A stretch of 64,000 nt of DNA from Streptomyces sp. HmicA12. GTDB lineage: Bacteria > Actinomycetota > Actinomycetes > Streptomycetales > Streptomycetaceae. The position numbers and the translations under genes were made by a program. Positions 34,507 to 43,548 of this stretch are shown here, piece after piece (position 1 is the first letter of the stretch; every line of letters begins with the position of its first letter). Location: positions 82,186 through 146,185 of the forward strand of contig NZ_KB891807.1 in the NCBI RefSeq assembly GCF_000373565.1, in the 5' to 3' direction. The notes beneath the pieces are model-generated. The model was not told the DNA's origin and ran no database searches. It saw nothing but the letters and a program-made list of their open reading frames with translations.

Positions 34507-35019
34507 CTATCGGGTTCCCCACATATAGGTCTGCTTCTTGAGCTTGAGGTAGACGAAGCTCTCGGTGGAGCGCACGCCGGGCAGGGCCCGGATGCGTTTG
34601 TTGATGACGTCCAGAAGGTGGTCGTCGTCCTCGCAGACGACCTCCACCATCAGGTCGAAGGAGCCCGCCGTCATCACGACGTACTCGCACTCCGGCATGG
34701 CCGTCAGCGCGTCCGCCACGGGATCCAGGTCACCCTCGACGTTGATCCCGACCATCGCCTGCCGCCTGAATCCCACGGTGAGCGGGTCGGTGACGGCGAC
34801 GATCTGCATCACGCCCTGGTCGAGCAGCTTCTGGACGCGCTGGCGCACGGCTGCCTCGGACAGGCCCACGGCCTTGCCGATGGCGGCGTACGGACGCCTT
34901 CCGTCCTCCTGGAGCTGTTCGATGATGGCGAGGGAGACGGAGTCCAGCGACGGGTTGGCTCCGCCGTTCTTCGAACTGGGTCCCTTGGGGTCTGCGCTGC
35001 GACTGGCCACGGACCTCAC
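34507..35019 (-). CDS. Lrp/AsnC-family transcriptional regulator
   Basis: The 170-residue protein has a winged helix-turn-helix (SLAIIEQLQEDGRRPYAAI, then VGLSEAAVRQRVQKLLDQG) and a C-terminal RAM ligand/oligomer domain (VVMTAGSFDLMVEVVCED). It is transcribed together with the aminotransferase and divergently from the aldehyde dehydrogenase. It probably regulates both through the palindromic DNA between them. GTG 35019 or GTG 35010 could be the start. Confidence 0.88.
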   Translation of the reverse strand: MRSVASRSADPKGPSSKNGGANPSLDSVSLAIIEQLQEDGRRPYAAIGKAVGLSEAAVRQRVQKLLDQGVMQIVAVTDPLTVGFRRQAMVGINVEGDLDPVADALTAMPECEYVVMTAGSFDLMVEVVCEDDDHLLDVINKRIRALPGVRSTESFVYLKLKKQTYMWGTR

Positions 35020-35047
35020 TGTGCACGAGGGGTCGTCCGTTTCGCAA

Positions 35048-35109
35048 CCCCGGACCGATGAAATTCGTTGTTTACGCTTCCGATACTCACGGATTTCGTA
35101 GGTCCGGGG
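35048..35109. promoter_or_regulatory. 62-bp dyad in the lrp/aldehyde dehydrogenase divergent region
   Basis: Two 20-base arms match in inverse orientation at 17 of 20 positions. The outer CCCCGGACC/GGTCCGGGG blocks (35048-35056, 35101-35109) are perfect, and inner GAAATTCG/CGGATTTC blocks follow after three bases. A 22-base AT-richer centre contains TTGTTTACGCTTCCGATACT. Its size and position suit a multimeric Lrp-type operator, though a cruciform-forming palindrome is possible too. Confidence 0.6.
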
Positions 35110-35202
35110 TGGCGGGGGGTGTCGAAAACGTCGGTGAACGGATTAGGGTGGGTGTCTCAAGCAGTGGACATCTGCCTTTTCGATCCGCAAGGAGGCCGGT
35201 CA

Positions 35203-36645
35203 GTGACCACCAGTGAGCTGCGTCGTCTGCGTAATTACATCGATGGCGAGTTCCGGGACGCCGCCGACGGGCGGACCACCGATGTGGTCAACCCGGCGAC
35301 GGGCGAGGCGTACGCGACCGCGCCGCTGTCCGGGCAGGCCGACATCGACGCCGCCATGGCCGCCGCCGAGGCCGCGTTCCCGGCCTGGCGCGACCTCGTA
35401 CCGGGCGAGCGCCAGAAGTACCTGCTCAAGATCGCGGACGCGTTCGAGGAGCGGGCCGAGGAGCTCATCGCCGCCGAGGTCGAGAACACGGGCAAGCCGA
35501 TCGGCCTGACGCGGAGCGAGGAGATTCCGCCGATGGTCGACCAGATCCGCTTCTTCGCGGGTGCGGCCCGGATGCTGGAGGGCCGCTCGGCCGGCGAGTA
35601 CATGGAGGGTCTGACCTCCATCATCCGCCGCGAGCCGATCGGCGTCTGCGCGCAGGTCGCGCCGTGGAACTACCCGATGATGATGGGCGTCTGGAAGTTC
35701 GCGCCCGCGCTCGCCGCCGGCAACACGGTCGTGCTGAAGCCGTCGGACACCACCCCGGCGTCGACCGTCCTGATGGCCGAGATCATCGGCTCCATCGTGC
35801 CCAAGGGTGTCTTCAACGTCGTCTGCGGCGACCGCGACTCCGGCCGCATGATGGTCGAGCACAAGACCCCGGCGATGGCATCCATCACCGGTTCCGTGCG
35901 CGCCGGCATGCAGGTCGCCGAGTCCGCCGCCAAGGACCTCAAGCGCGTCCACCTGGAGCTGGGCGGCAAGGCCCCGGTCGTCGTCTTCGGCGACGCCGAC
36001 ATCGCCAAGGCCGCCGAAGGTATCGCCGAGGCCGGTTACTTCAACGCGGGCCAGGACTGTACGGCCGCCACCCGCGTGCTCGTCCACGAGTCGGTGCACG
36101 ACGAGTTCGTCACCGCGCTCGCCAAGATCGCCGCCGAGACCAAGACGGGTCAGCCGGACGACGAGGACGTGCTGTACGGCCCGCTCAACAACCCGAACCA
36201 GCTCGCGCAGGTCACCGGGTTCATCGAGCGCCTCCCGGCCCACGCCAAGGTCGAGGCCGGCGGCCACCGCGTCGGCGACAAGGGCTACTTCTACGCCGCG
36301 ACCGTCGTCTCGGGCCTCAAGCAGGACGACGAGATCATCCAGAACGAGGTCTTCGGCCCGGTCATCACCGTCCAGTCCTTCACGGACGAGGAGCAGGCCG
36401 TCTCCTACGCCAACGGCGTCGACTACGCGCTCGCCTCCTCGGTCTGGACGAAGGACCACGGCCGGGCGATGCGCATGTCGAAGGCGCTCGACTTCGGCTG
36501 CGTGTGGATCAACACCCACATCCCGCTGGTCGCCGAGATGCCGCACGGCGGCTTCAAGAAGTCCGGCTACGGCAAGGACCTGTCGGCGTACGGCTTCGAC
36601 GACTACACGCGCATCAAGCACGTGATGACGTCGCTGGACGCGTGA
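35203..36645 (+). CDS. Gamma-aminobutyraldehyde-type aldehyde dehydrogenase
   Basis: The 480-residue NAD-dependent enzyme has catalytic Cys286 in AGQDCTAAT and Glu252 in LELGGKAP. It also has the cofactor block APWNYPMMMG. Sequence style and context (aminotransferase and Lrp regulator beside it) suggest oxidation of 4-aminobutanal, made from putrescine, to GABA. AAGGAGG at 35189-35195 supports GTG 35203. Its stop overlaps the DUF1990 gene. A second aldehyde dehydrogenase of the same kind starts at 49398. Confidence 0.88.
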   Translation: MTTSELRRLRNYIDGEFRDAADGRTTDVVNPATGEAYATAPLSGQADIDAAMAAAEAAFPAWRDLVPGERQKYLLKIADAFEERAEELIAAEVENTGKPIGLTRSEEIPPMVDQIRFFAGAARMLEGRSAGEYMEGLTSIIRREPIGVCAQVAPWNYPMMMGVWKFAPALAAGNTVVLKPSDTTPASTVLMAEIIGSIVPKGVFNVVCGDRDSGRMMVEHKTPAMASITGSVRAGMQVAESAAKDLKRVHLELGGKAPVVVFGDADIAKAAEGIAEAGYFNAGQDCTAATRVLVHESVHDEFVTALAKIAAETKTGQPDDEDVLYGPLNNPNQLAQVTGFIERLPAHAKVEAGGHRVGDKGYFYAATVVSGLKQDDEIIQNEVFGPVITVQSFTDEEQAVSYANGVDYALASSVWTKDHGRAMRMSKALDFGCVWINTHIPLVAEMPHGGFKKSGYGKDLSAYGFDDYTRIKHVMTSLDA

Positions 36646-37145
36646 CACCGCCGCTGACCTATGCGGAAGTGGGCGCGACCCTGACGGAGGGTCACCTCCC
36701 GTCGGGGTACGCCCACTTGGACCGCCGCGTCCGTCTCGGCTCGGGGCACGAGTGCTTCGAGCGGGCGGGCGCGGCGGTTCTCGCGTGGGGCGCGCAGCGT
36801 GGGGCCGGGCTCTCCGTGGTGCCGGGGGATCCCGTCCGGGAAGGGGCGGATGTCGTCCTGCGGGCGTTGTGGCTGCGGATTCCCTGCCGGGTGGTGCGGG
36901 TCGTTCGTTCTTCGGGGCGGGTCGGGTTCGCCTACGGGACGTTGCCGGGGCATCCGGAGCGCGGGGAGGAGGCGTTTCTTGTCGAACTCGGCGAGGACGG
37001 CTCTGTGTGGTTCCGGGTGCGGGCGTTCTCCCGGGCCGGGCGGTGGTTCACGCGGGTGGGTGGGCCGGTGGCCCGGGCTGTGCAGGTGTGGGTGACGCGG
37101 AGGTATCTGCGGGCTGTGGTCAGGGCTTGCGCGGTCTCGCCGTAG
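36642..37145 (+). CDS. DUF1990 family protein
   Basis: The 167-residue protein begins VTPPLTYAEVGATLTEGHLPSG and has the DUF1990 blocks LGSGHECFERAGAAVLAW and FAYGTLPGHPERGEEAFLVE. It ends with the typical RRYLRAVVRA. GTG 36642 overlaps the aldehyde dehydrogenase stop (GTGA), so they are co-translated. Function is unknown; the fold is related to START/SRPBCC-like proteins in some predictions, which I cannot test here. Confidence 0.8.
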   Translation: MTPPLTYAEVGATLTEGHLPSGYAHLDRRVRLGSGHECFERAGAAVLAWGAQRGAGLSVVPGDPVREGADVVLRALWLRIPCRVVRVVRSSGRVGFAYGTLPGHPERGEEAFLVELGEDGSVWFRVRAFSRAGRWFTRVGGPVARAVQVWVTRRYLRAVVRACAVSP

Positions 37146-37158
37146 GGGGTCGGGTCGC

Positions 37159-37222
37159 GGGCTGGGTGCGGGTGCGTGGGGCTTCTCGCGCCCCGCGGCG
37201 GAGCCGCTGATCGACCCAGCCC
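37159..37222. repeat. Branched palindromic repeat after the DUF1990 gene
   Basis: A 9-bp outer stem (GGGCTGGGT at 37159-37167, ACCCAGCCC at 37214-37222) encloses two hairpins in tandem: GGGGC-TTCTCGC-GCCCC and GCGGC-GGA-GCCGC. The TTCTCGCG and CCGCGCCCCT blocks resemble the repeats at 48226-48478 and 56739-56790. Likely a 3'-end processing or terminator element. Confidence 0.55.
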
Positions 37223-37396
37223 CGCGCCCCTGGCGGCGCTGAGTTATTGCCGCGCGTTCGGCTCGGAGGCCGCCTACAGTGAACGTCGCGGGGGCGGCTC
37301 CGTGGCGTGCTTCCTTCTTTCTTCTTCTGCAAAAAGACCGTAGTGCGCCCACTTCCCGCCCCCGCTCTGTCATGTACGTACGGGGGTGAGACGGGG

Positions 37397-39988
37397 ATGA
37401 CCGAAGACCTTGCCGCGCTGATGGTGCGCAGGCAGCAGCGGGTGTACGTCGAGGAGAGCGGCGGGGCGCCATCTTCCGTCGTCGGGGCCGGAGTCGTCGT
37501 CCTGGAGGCCGAACTCGCTGCCCTGGGGCACCTGTTGACCGGTCCACTGCGCCGCGCCCTCGCCGCGCTCGACGAGGACGGGCTCGCCCGCGCGGGGACC
37601 CGGCTGCTCGCCGACGTCGCCGTCCTCACCGGCGCAGACCGGCGGCACGCCCCGCTGTTCAAGGAGTTTCCGCGCGAGGTGCCGTACCGGCGGGGGCACG
37701 CGTTCTTCGCGGAGCACGTCCTCGCCGCCCTCGCCGCGCAACCGCACCAGCCCTGCATGGAGTGCGGGCGCGCGGGCGGGGTCGTGGTCGCTCTCACCTC
37801 CTGCGCCCACCTGGTGTGCGGGGCCTGCCGGAGCGCGCTCGACTTCGGATGCTGCGAGGACTGCTGCACCTGGTACCGGTGCCCCGTCTGCGAGGCCCGC
37901 CACGAGACCGATGGGCCCGTGCGGCCCTGGCTCGACGTGCCCGACGCGGCCGACGCGGGCGGTGACCGGGAGGTGCTGCGGACGCTGCGCCTCGGGGCGT
38001 CCCTCGACGACGACGCCACCGCCGAGCTGCGCGCCCTGCTCGGGCGCCGTACGCCGCTGAACCCGCAGGACCACGACGACCTCGTGTTCCTGCTCAACTC
38101 CCTCGACCCGGACGGGCTTTCCGAGCTGCCCGCCGACATTCCCGTACGGGAGTCCAAGGCGCTCGTGCTCGCGCTGCTGGCCGAGCACGATCCCGCCGCG
38201 CTCGGCCGGTACCTGGACAGCGCCACCGATGTGCTGCGGCTGCTCGCCGTGCGCTCCGGCGGCGACCCGGACCTGCTGGAGCCGGTGCGGCTGCGCAGCG
38301 TGCCGCGCGCGCTGCGACGTCAACTCCTTTATTCCATAGACAAGTTGGACCTGGCGCGTGCCGTCGAGGAGATGACGAGGCGGGCCGGCGCGTTCAAGCG
38401 GGTGGGCGAGGTGCTGCACCCCTTCGAGGACCTACGCCGTCATCCGCGGGCCGCGCTCGCCTTCGCCGTGCTGCGCGGGCAGCGCGTCGACGACGGGCCG
38501 CTCGGTGACGCGCTCCTCGCCGAGGCGGCGCGGCACGGGGACGCGGTGCGGGTCGTCGGCGACCGGCTGCGCGTGACGACCTGGGCGGGCCGCGTCGAGG
38601 ACGCCCTCGCCGCGTGGGACGTCGAGCGCGCCACTGGGCTGCTGCGCGGACGGCCCGGTGAACTCCTGCGCCGCACCGACGTGTTGCTGTCCCGGGCCGT
38701 GGGGGACGGCGCGCCGGAGCAGGTCGCCGCGGCGCTCGCCGACGCCCTGCCCGGCGCCGGTGTCGGGCCGCTGCTCGGGGCCTGGGGGAAGCTCGCGGTG
38801 CGGACCGTACCGGGGCATCGGCGGGTGTTCTTCCCGCGCGGGCGCGTCACGAAGGCGTACGCCGTCGACGACCACCGGCCGCCGCTGCCGCGCAGGACCG
38901 CCGAGCGCGCCGCCGAGCTGATCGAGGCCGAGGCGGTGCGGCGGATGGACGTGCCGGGCGACCGGTACGACGTCGCCGTGCTCGACGCGCGCCTCGCCGA
39001 CCTGCCCGTCCCGTACGCCGAGCGGGCCTCGGCCGCGTCGCTGGTCGCCGTGCCGCGCGGCAGCGCGCTGCGCGTACCGGCGCCGGGCGTCGGGCGGGCG
39101 CTGCGGCTCTTCCTGCACTGGACGCAGGAGAAGGGGCAGCGCGTCGACCTCGATCTGTCGGTCGCCTTCTACGACGACCAGTGGCGGTTCGTCGGGCTGT
39201 GCGACTACACCTCACTGGAGTGGGGTGGCGAAGGCGCGCTGCACTCCGGCGACCTGACGTCCGCGCCGCCGCCGCACGGCGCCAGCGAGTACGTCGACCT
39301 GGACCTCGGGCGGCTGCGCGGGGTGGGTGTGCGGTTCGCGGTGCCCGTCGTGTTCTCGTACAACGACGTGCCCTTCGATCAACTCCCGGACTCCTTCGCG
39401 GGGTTCATGGGGGTCGAGCGGGGAGCCAGGGCCGCGTTCGACGCCCGGGCCGTGCGGCAGCGCTTCGACCTCGCGGGGGACGCCAAGGCCATGGTGCCGA
39501 TGGTCGTCGATCTGCGGACCCTGCGCGCCTGGTGGGCCGATGTCACGCTCCCGACGGGCGAGGACACCCGGCACAACGTGTGGGGGCACCGGGAGCGGCT
39601 GCGCCGGCTCGGGCGCGATCTCCTCGACGCGTTCCAGGCGGGCGACCGCGCCACCCTGTGGGACGTGGCGTGCTGGGCCGCCGCCGCGCGCACCGACGGG
39701 GAGATCCGGGTGCGCGGACAGAACGGCGAGCGCGTCTACCGGCGCGCCGCCGACGAGCCGCGTCACGAGTTCGCGCTGCGGGTGCGCGAGGGCTGGGAGC
39801 CGGACGGCGCGGGCGGATCGCCCGGCCCGGCGGGGCGGCGCGTCTTCGCCGCCCTGGAGTACGCGGAGCTGCCGGACGCCCACACGGGCACCCTGTACCG
39901 GCTGTTCCCCGGTGCCGCCGACGCGGCCGGACTCGCCCGGGTGACCGCCTCCGAACTGGTGGCGTGGCTGGAGCCGGGGCCGAAGTGA
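37397..39988 (+). CDS. Large RING-finger plus TerD-like domain protein (MXAN_6230/SCO0854 type)
   Basis: The 863-residue protein has a complete RING-HC pattern at residues 120-165: CMEC, then Cys-x-His-x2-Cys-x2-Cys (SCAHLVCGAC), then CPVC, with spacings normal for eukaryotic RING domains. Additional Cys-Cys pairs lie inside. A long helical middle follows. Residues about 568-671 look like a TerD domain (VDLDLSVAFYDD, LHSGDLTSAP, EYVDLDLGRL). I match it from memory to the MXAN_6230/SCO0854 RING family. Ligase activity is not established. Upstream is a CT-rich leader. No adjacent partner is obvious. Confidence 0.78.
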   Translation: MTEDLAALMVRRQQRVYVEESGGAPSSVVGAGVVVLEAELAALGHLLTGPLRRALAALDEDGLARAGTRLLADVAVLTGADRRHAPLFKEFPREVPYRRGHAFFAEHVLAALAAQPHQPCMECGRAGGVVVALTSCAHLVCGACRSALDFGCCEDCCTWYRCPVCEARHETDGPVRPWLDVPDAADAGGDREVLRTLRLGASLDDDATAELRALLGRRTPLNPQDHDDLVFLLNSLDPDGLSELPADIPVRESKALVLALLAEHDPAALGRYLDSATDVLRLLAVRSGGDPDLLEPVRLRSVPRALRRQLLYSIDKLDLARAVEEMTRRAGAFKRVGEVLHPFEDLRRHPRAALAFAVLRGQRVDDGPLGDALLAEAARHGDAVRVVGDRLRVTTWAGRVEDALAAWDVERATGLLRGRPGELLRRTDVLLSRAVGDGAPEQVAAALADALPGAGVGPLLGAWGKLAVRTVPGHRRVFFPRGRVTKAYAVDDHRPPLPRRTAERAAELIEAEAVRRMDVPGDRYDVAVLDARLADLPVPYAERASAASLVAVPRGSALRVPAPGVGRALRLFLHWTQEKGQRVDLDLSVAFYDDQWRFVGLCDYTSLEWGGEGALHSGDLTSAPPPHGASEYVDLDLGRLRGVGVRFAVPVVFSYNDVPFDQLPDSFAGFMGVERGARAAFDARAVRQRFDLAGDAKAMVPMVVDLRTLRAWWADVTLPTGEDTRHNVWGHRERLRRLGRDLLDAFQAGDRATLWDVACWAAAARTDGEIRVRGQNGERVYRRAADEPRHEFALRVREGWEPDGAGGSPGPAGRRVFAALEYAELPDAHTGTLYRLFPGAADAAGLARVTASELVAWLEPGPK

Positions 39989-40095
39989 CCCGGGCGGCCC
40001 GGCCGCCGCACCCGGCGCCCGCCCGGGCCGCACATCATCGACAGGGTGTCGGCTGCTGACCGCCCCGCTCGACGCAGCGTCCATTGTCCCCGTGG

Positions 40096-41328
40096 GTGTC
40101 GCGGCGGCATCCTTCGGTGGTGCGAGCGAACCTTTCCACCCCCAAGGCCCAGGTCACCCGTCGATCCCTGCTGCGCGCCCTCGGCGGTGGCGCCACGGCC
40201 GCGGCGGTCGGCGCGCTCGCCACGGGCTGCGGGGTGCCCGCCGCGTACGTCGGGCCCGGCGACCGCGCGGGCCAGGACCTGTCCTCCTCCGACCAGCGGC
40301 TCACCTGGGCGAACTGGCCGCTCTACATCGACGTCGACGACGACAACCCGTCGAAGCGGCCCACGCTCGACGCGTTCGAGAAGCGGACCGGCATCCAGGT
40401 CAAGTACACCGAAGAGATCAACGACAACGACGAGTTCTTCGGCAAGATCAGCCCGTCGCTGATGAACCACCAGAAGACCGGCCGCGACCTCATCGTCATC
40501 TCCGACTGGATGTGCGCCCGCTTCGTCCGCCTCGGCTGGGTGCAGGAGATGGACCGCGCGCGGCAGCCGAACGTCACCAAGTACCTCGACCCGCTGCTGC
40601 GTTCACCCGCCTTCGACCCCGGCCGCAAGTCCACCGTGCCGTGGCAGTCCGGCATCACCGGCATCGCGTACAACAAGCGCAGGCTGGGCCGCGAGATCAA
40701 GCACGTCTCCGACCTGTGGGCCGACGACCTCAAGGGGCGCGTCACCCTCCTGTCCGGGCTCGACGAGTCCTTCGCGCTGCTCATGCAGGGCAACGGCGTC
40801 GACATCACCAAGTGGACCGCCGACGACTTCGACAAGGTCTGCGACCAGGTCGACAAGCTCGTCAAGAGCAAGCACATCCGCCGCTTCACTGGCAACGACT
40901 ACATCAAGGACCTCTCCAGCGGCGACGTCCTCGCCTGCCAGGCGTACAGCGGCGACATCATCCAGCTGCAGGCCGACGACCCGGACATCGAGTTCGTGGT
41001 GCCCGAGGAGGGCGCCGAGCTGTGGGCCGAGTCGCTGATGATCCCCAACCTCGCCGACCACAAGGCCAACGCCGAGCGCCTCGTCGACTACTACTACCGG
41101 CCGGAGGTCGCCGCCGAACTGGCCGCGTGGGTCAACTACGTGTGCCCGGTGCCCGCCGCCAAGGACGTGCTCGCCTCCTCCAAGGACAAGGAGACGGCCG
41201 AACTCGCCGAGGACCCGCTGATCTTCCCGGACGACGCGATGCGCTCACGGCTCGCCATCGCCCGCGACATCACGTCGAAGGAGCGCACCGAGTTCGCGAA
41301 GCGGTGGAACGCGATCGCGGGGCTGTAG
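40096..41328 (+). CDS. Polyamine (spermidine/putrescine) substrate-binding lipoprotein, not adjacent to its transporter
   Basis: This protein of about 410 residues has a Tat-type leader (TRRSLLRALGGG) and lipobox LATGC, so it is exported folded and lipid-anchored. The rest is a PotD-like fold: ANWPLYIDVDDD, DAFEKRTGIQVKYTEEIND, RRFTGNDYIKDLSSGDV and AYSGDIIQLQADDPDI. It is a clear paralogue of the protein at 51047. No permease or ATPase is beside it; it may feed the PotABC system encoded 11 kb away. The start is uncertain (TTG 40084, GTG 40096, 40117 or 40120). Confidence 0.88.
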   Translation: MSRRHPSVVRANLSTPKAQVTRRSLLRALGGGATAAAVGALATGCGVPAAYVGPGDRAGQDLSSSDQRLTWANWPLYIDVDDDNPSKRPTLDAFEKRTGIQVKYTEEINDNDEFFGKISPSLMNHQKTGRDLIVISDWMCARFVRLGWVQEMDRARQPNVTKYLDPLLRSPAFDPGRKSTVPWQSGITGIAYNKRRLGREIKHVSDLWADDLKGRVTLLSGLDESFALLMQGNGVDITKWTADDFDKVCDQVDKLVKSKHIRRFTGNDYIKDLSSGDVLACQAYSGDIIQLQADDPDIEFVVPEEGAELWAESLMIPNLADHKANAERLVDYYYRPEVAAELAAWVNYVCPVPAAKDVLASSKDKETAELAEDPLIFPDDAMRSRLAIARDITSKERTEFAKRWNAIAGL

Positions 41329-41344
41329 CGCCCGGTACGGTCGC

Positions 41345-42700
41345 TCAGGCCAGTTCGGGCTGGGGCTCCGTCGGGTGTGACTCCGGCTGCCGCGGGGGCG
41401 CCGGCTTCGGCTCCCAGGCCTGGGTGGTCCGTACGTAGAAGAGGATCACCGAGGCCATCGCGAGCAGCAGCAGCGGACCGAACAGCCAAGGGTGCGCGGC
41501 AAGCTGCACCGGGAGGAAGCGGTACGCCACCAGAAGCACGGAGAAGACCACCGTGCCGTACGAGACCAGGCGGACCGCCGACAGGTCCCAGCCGCGGGCG
41601 AAGGCGCGCATCGCCGCCTCGATCGTCAGCGCGAACACCACGCCCGCGACGAGGTCCACGCCGTAGTGGTAGCCGAAGCCCAGCGTCGCGCTGAGCGTCG
41701 CCACCAGCCAGAACGCGCCCGCGTACCGCATCGGCCGCGAGCCCCTGCGGGTGTGGATGAAGAGGGAGGTGGCCCACGCGGTGTGCAGGCTGGGCATGCA
41801 GTTGCGCGGGGTGATCTCGTCGAACAGGACCGGGTGCGGGCTGCCGATGGCCGGCAGGACGTCCGGCCACACGTGGGACACGGCCCAGGCCCCGCCCTCG
41901 GCGCCGTACGCGTAGACCGGGCCGACCACCGGGAAGATCATGTAGATGGCGGGCCCGATCAGGCCGATGACCAGGAACGTACGCACCAGGTGGTGGGCGG
42001 GGAAGCGGCGCTCGGTTGCCACGTTGCGCAGCTGGTAGAGGCCCACGAGGGCGGCCGCGAGCGGGAGTTGGCCGTACACCAGGTTGAGGGTGTGGCTGCC
42101 GACGGGGCCGATCGCCTCCAGGACGCGGCCCGCCACCCACGACGGGTTGCCGAGCGCGTGATCGGCGAGGGCCACGTACGGGTCGAGGACCTGCGGGTGC
42201 TCCTTGGCCGTGATGAGCAGCCAGGTGTCGCCCGTCTTGTGCCCGAAGACCAGCAGCATGCCGAGGCCGCAGCCCTTGAGCAGCAGCGACCGTTCGGTGC
42301 CGGTGCGGCGGACGACGGCGACGACCGCGAGGCCGAGCACCACCCACAGCGCGCCGTTGCCGAAGTTCATGTCGGCGCCGACCACGAGACGGACCAGGCA
42401 GAACACGATGTCGATGCCGACGGCGGCGGCCGCGGCGATCAACCGCTGCCGCCAGCTGAGCACCACCATCGCCAGCGCCAGACCGGCGTACAGCAGCGGC
42501 CCCGAGTGCGGGGCGAAGATCAGCTCCTGCGCCTCGACGGTGAGCGGACCCGGCTGACCGTAGCGGCGGGCCGCGAACTCCAGCGCGATCAGGAAACCGA
42601 GGGTCGCCACCCCCGCCACGGTCCACAGCACGGTGCGTGGCCGTCGCCACAGGGGCCCGGGGTGGTCAGGCGGGGATATTCGAGGTGGTGTGGTCGTCAA
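41345..42700 (-). CDS. PAP2-superfamily membrane protein (inositol phosphotransferase-like)
   Basis: The 451-residue protein has about ten to twelve membrane helices. The catalytic-looking motifs are NCMPSLHTAWATSLF and GFGYHYGVDLVAG, which match PAP2 motifs 2 and 3 as found in the AUR1/inositol phosphotransferase branch. The classical KxxxxxxRP motif 1 is absent. It may transfer or remove phosphate on lipids. Start codon appears to be TTG 42700. The C-terminal tail is Pro/Gln/Glu-rich. Confidence 0.72.
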   Translation of the reverse strand: MTTTPPRISPPDHPGPLWRRPRTVLWTVAGVATLGFLIALEFAARRYGQPGPLTVEAQELIFAPHSGPLLYAGLALAMVVLSWRQRLIAAAAAVGIDIVFCLVRLVVGADMNFGNGALWVVLGLAVVAVVRRTGTERSLLLKGCGLGMLLVFGHKTGDTWLLITAKEHPQVLDPYVALADHALGNPSWVAGRVLEAIGPVGSHTLNLVYGQLPLAAALVGLYQLRNVATERRFPAHHLVRTFLVIGLIGPAIYMIFPVVGPVYAYGAEGGAWAVSHVWPDVLPAIGSPHPVLFDEITPRNCMPSLHTAWATSLFIHTRRGSRPMRYAGAFWLVATLSATLGFGYHYGVDLVAGVVFALTIEAAMRAFARGWDLSAVRLVSYGTVVFSVLLVAYRFLPVQLAAHPWLFGPLLLLAMASVILFYVRTTQAWEPKPAPPRQPESHPTEPQPELA

Positions 42701-42870
42701 TTCCGGCTCATCGAGTGGCTGCGAGTGGCTGTGGGGCCAGGGGCACGTGGTCGTCGGGCGGCATGAGTTTCTGGTGAATTACAGGTGACCGGGGTGGTCG
42801 TGACGGGCTCGAACATGCTAACGGCACGAGGGTCAGCCTCATAGGGGCAGGTCAGGAAGGAGCCCTTCCG

Positions 42871-43522
<652 letters not shown>

Positions 43523-43548
<26 letters not shown>

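Noticed and set aside
32270-34528. 752-codon plus-strand frame opposite the ABC ATPase and aminotransferase
   Set aside because: It spans two real genes plus a terminator with a T-run; codon bias belongs to the other strand.
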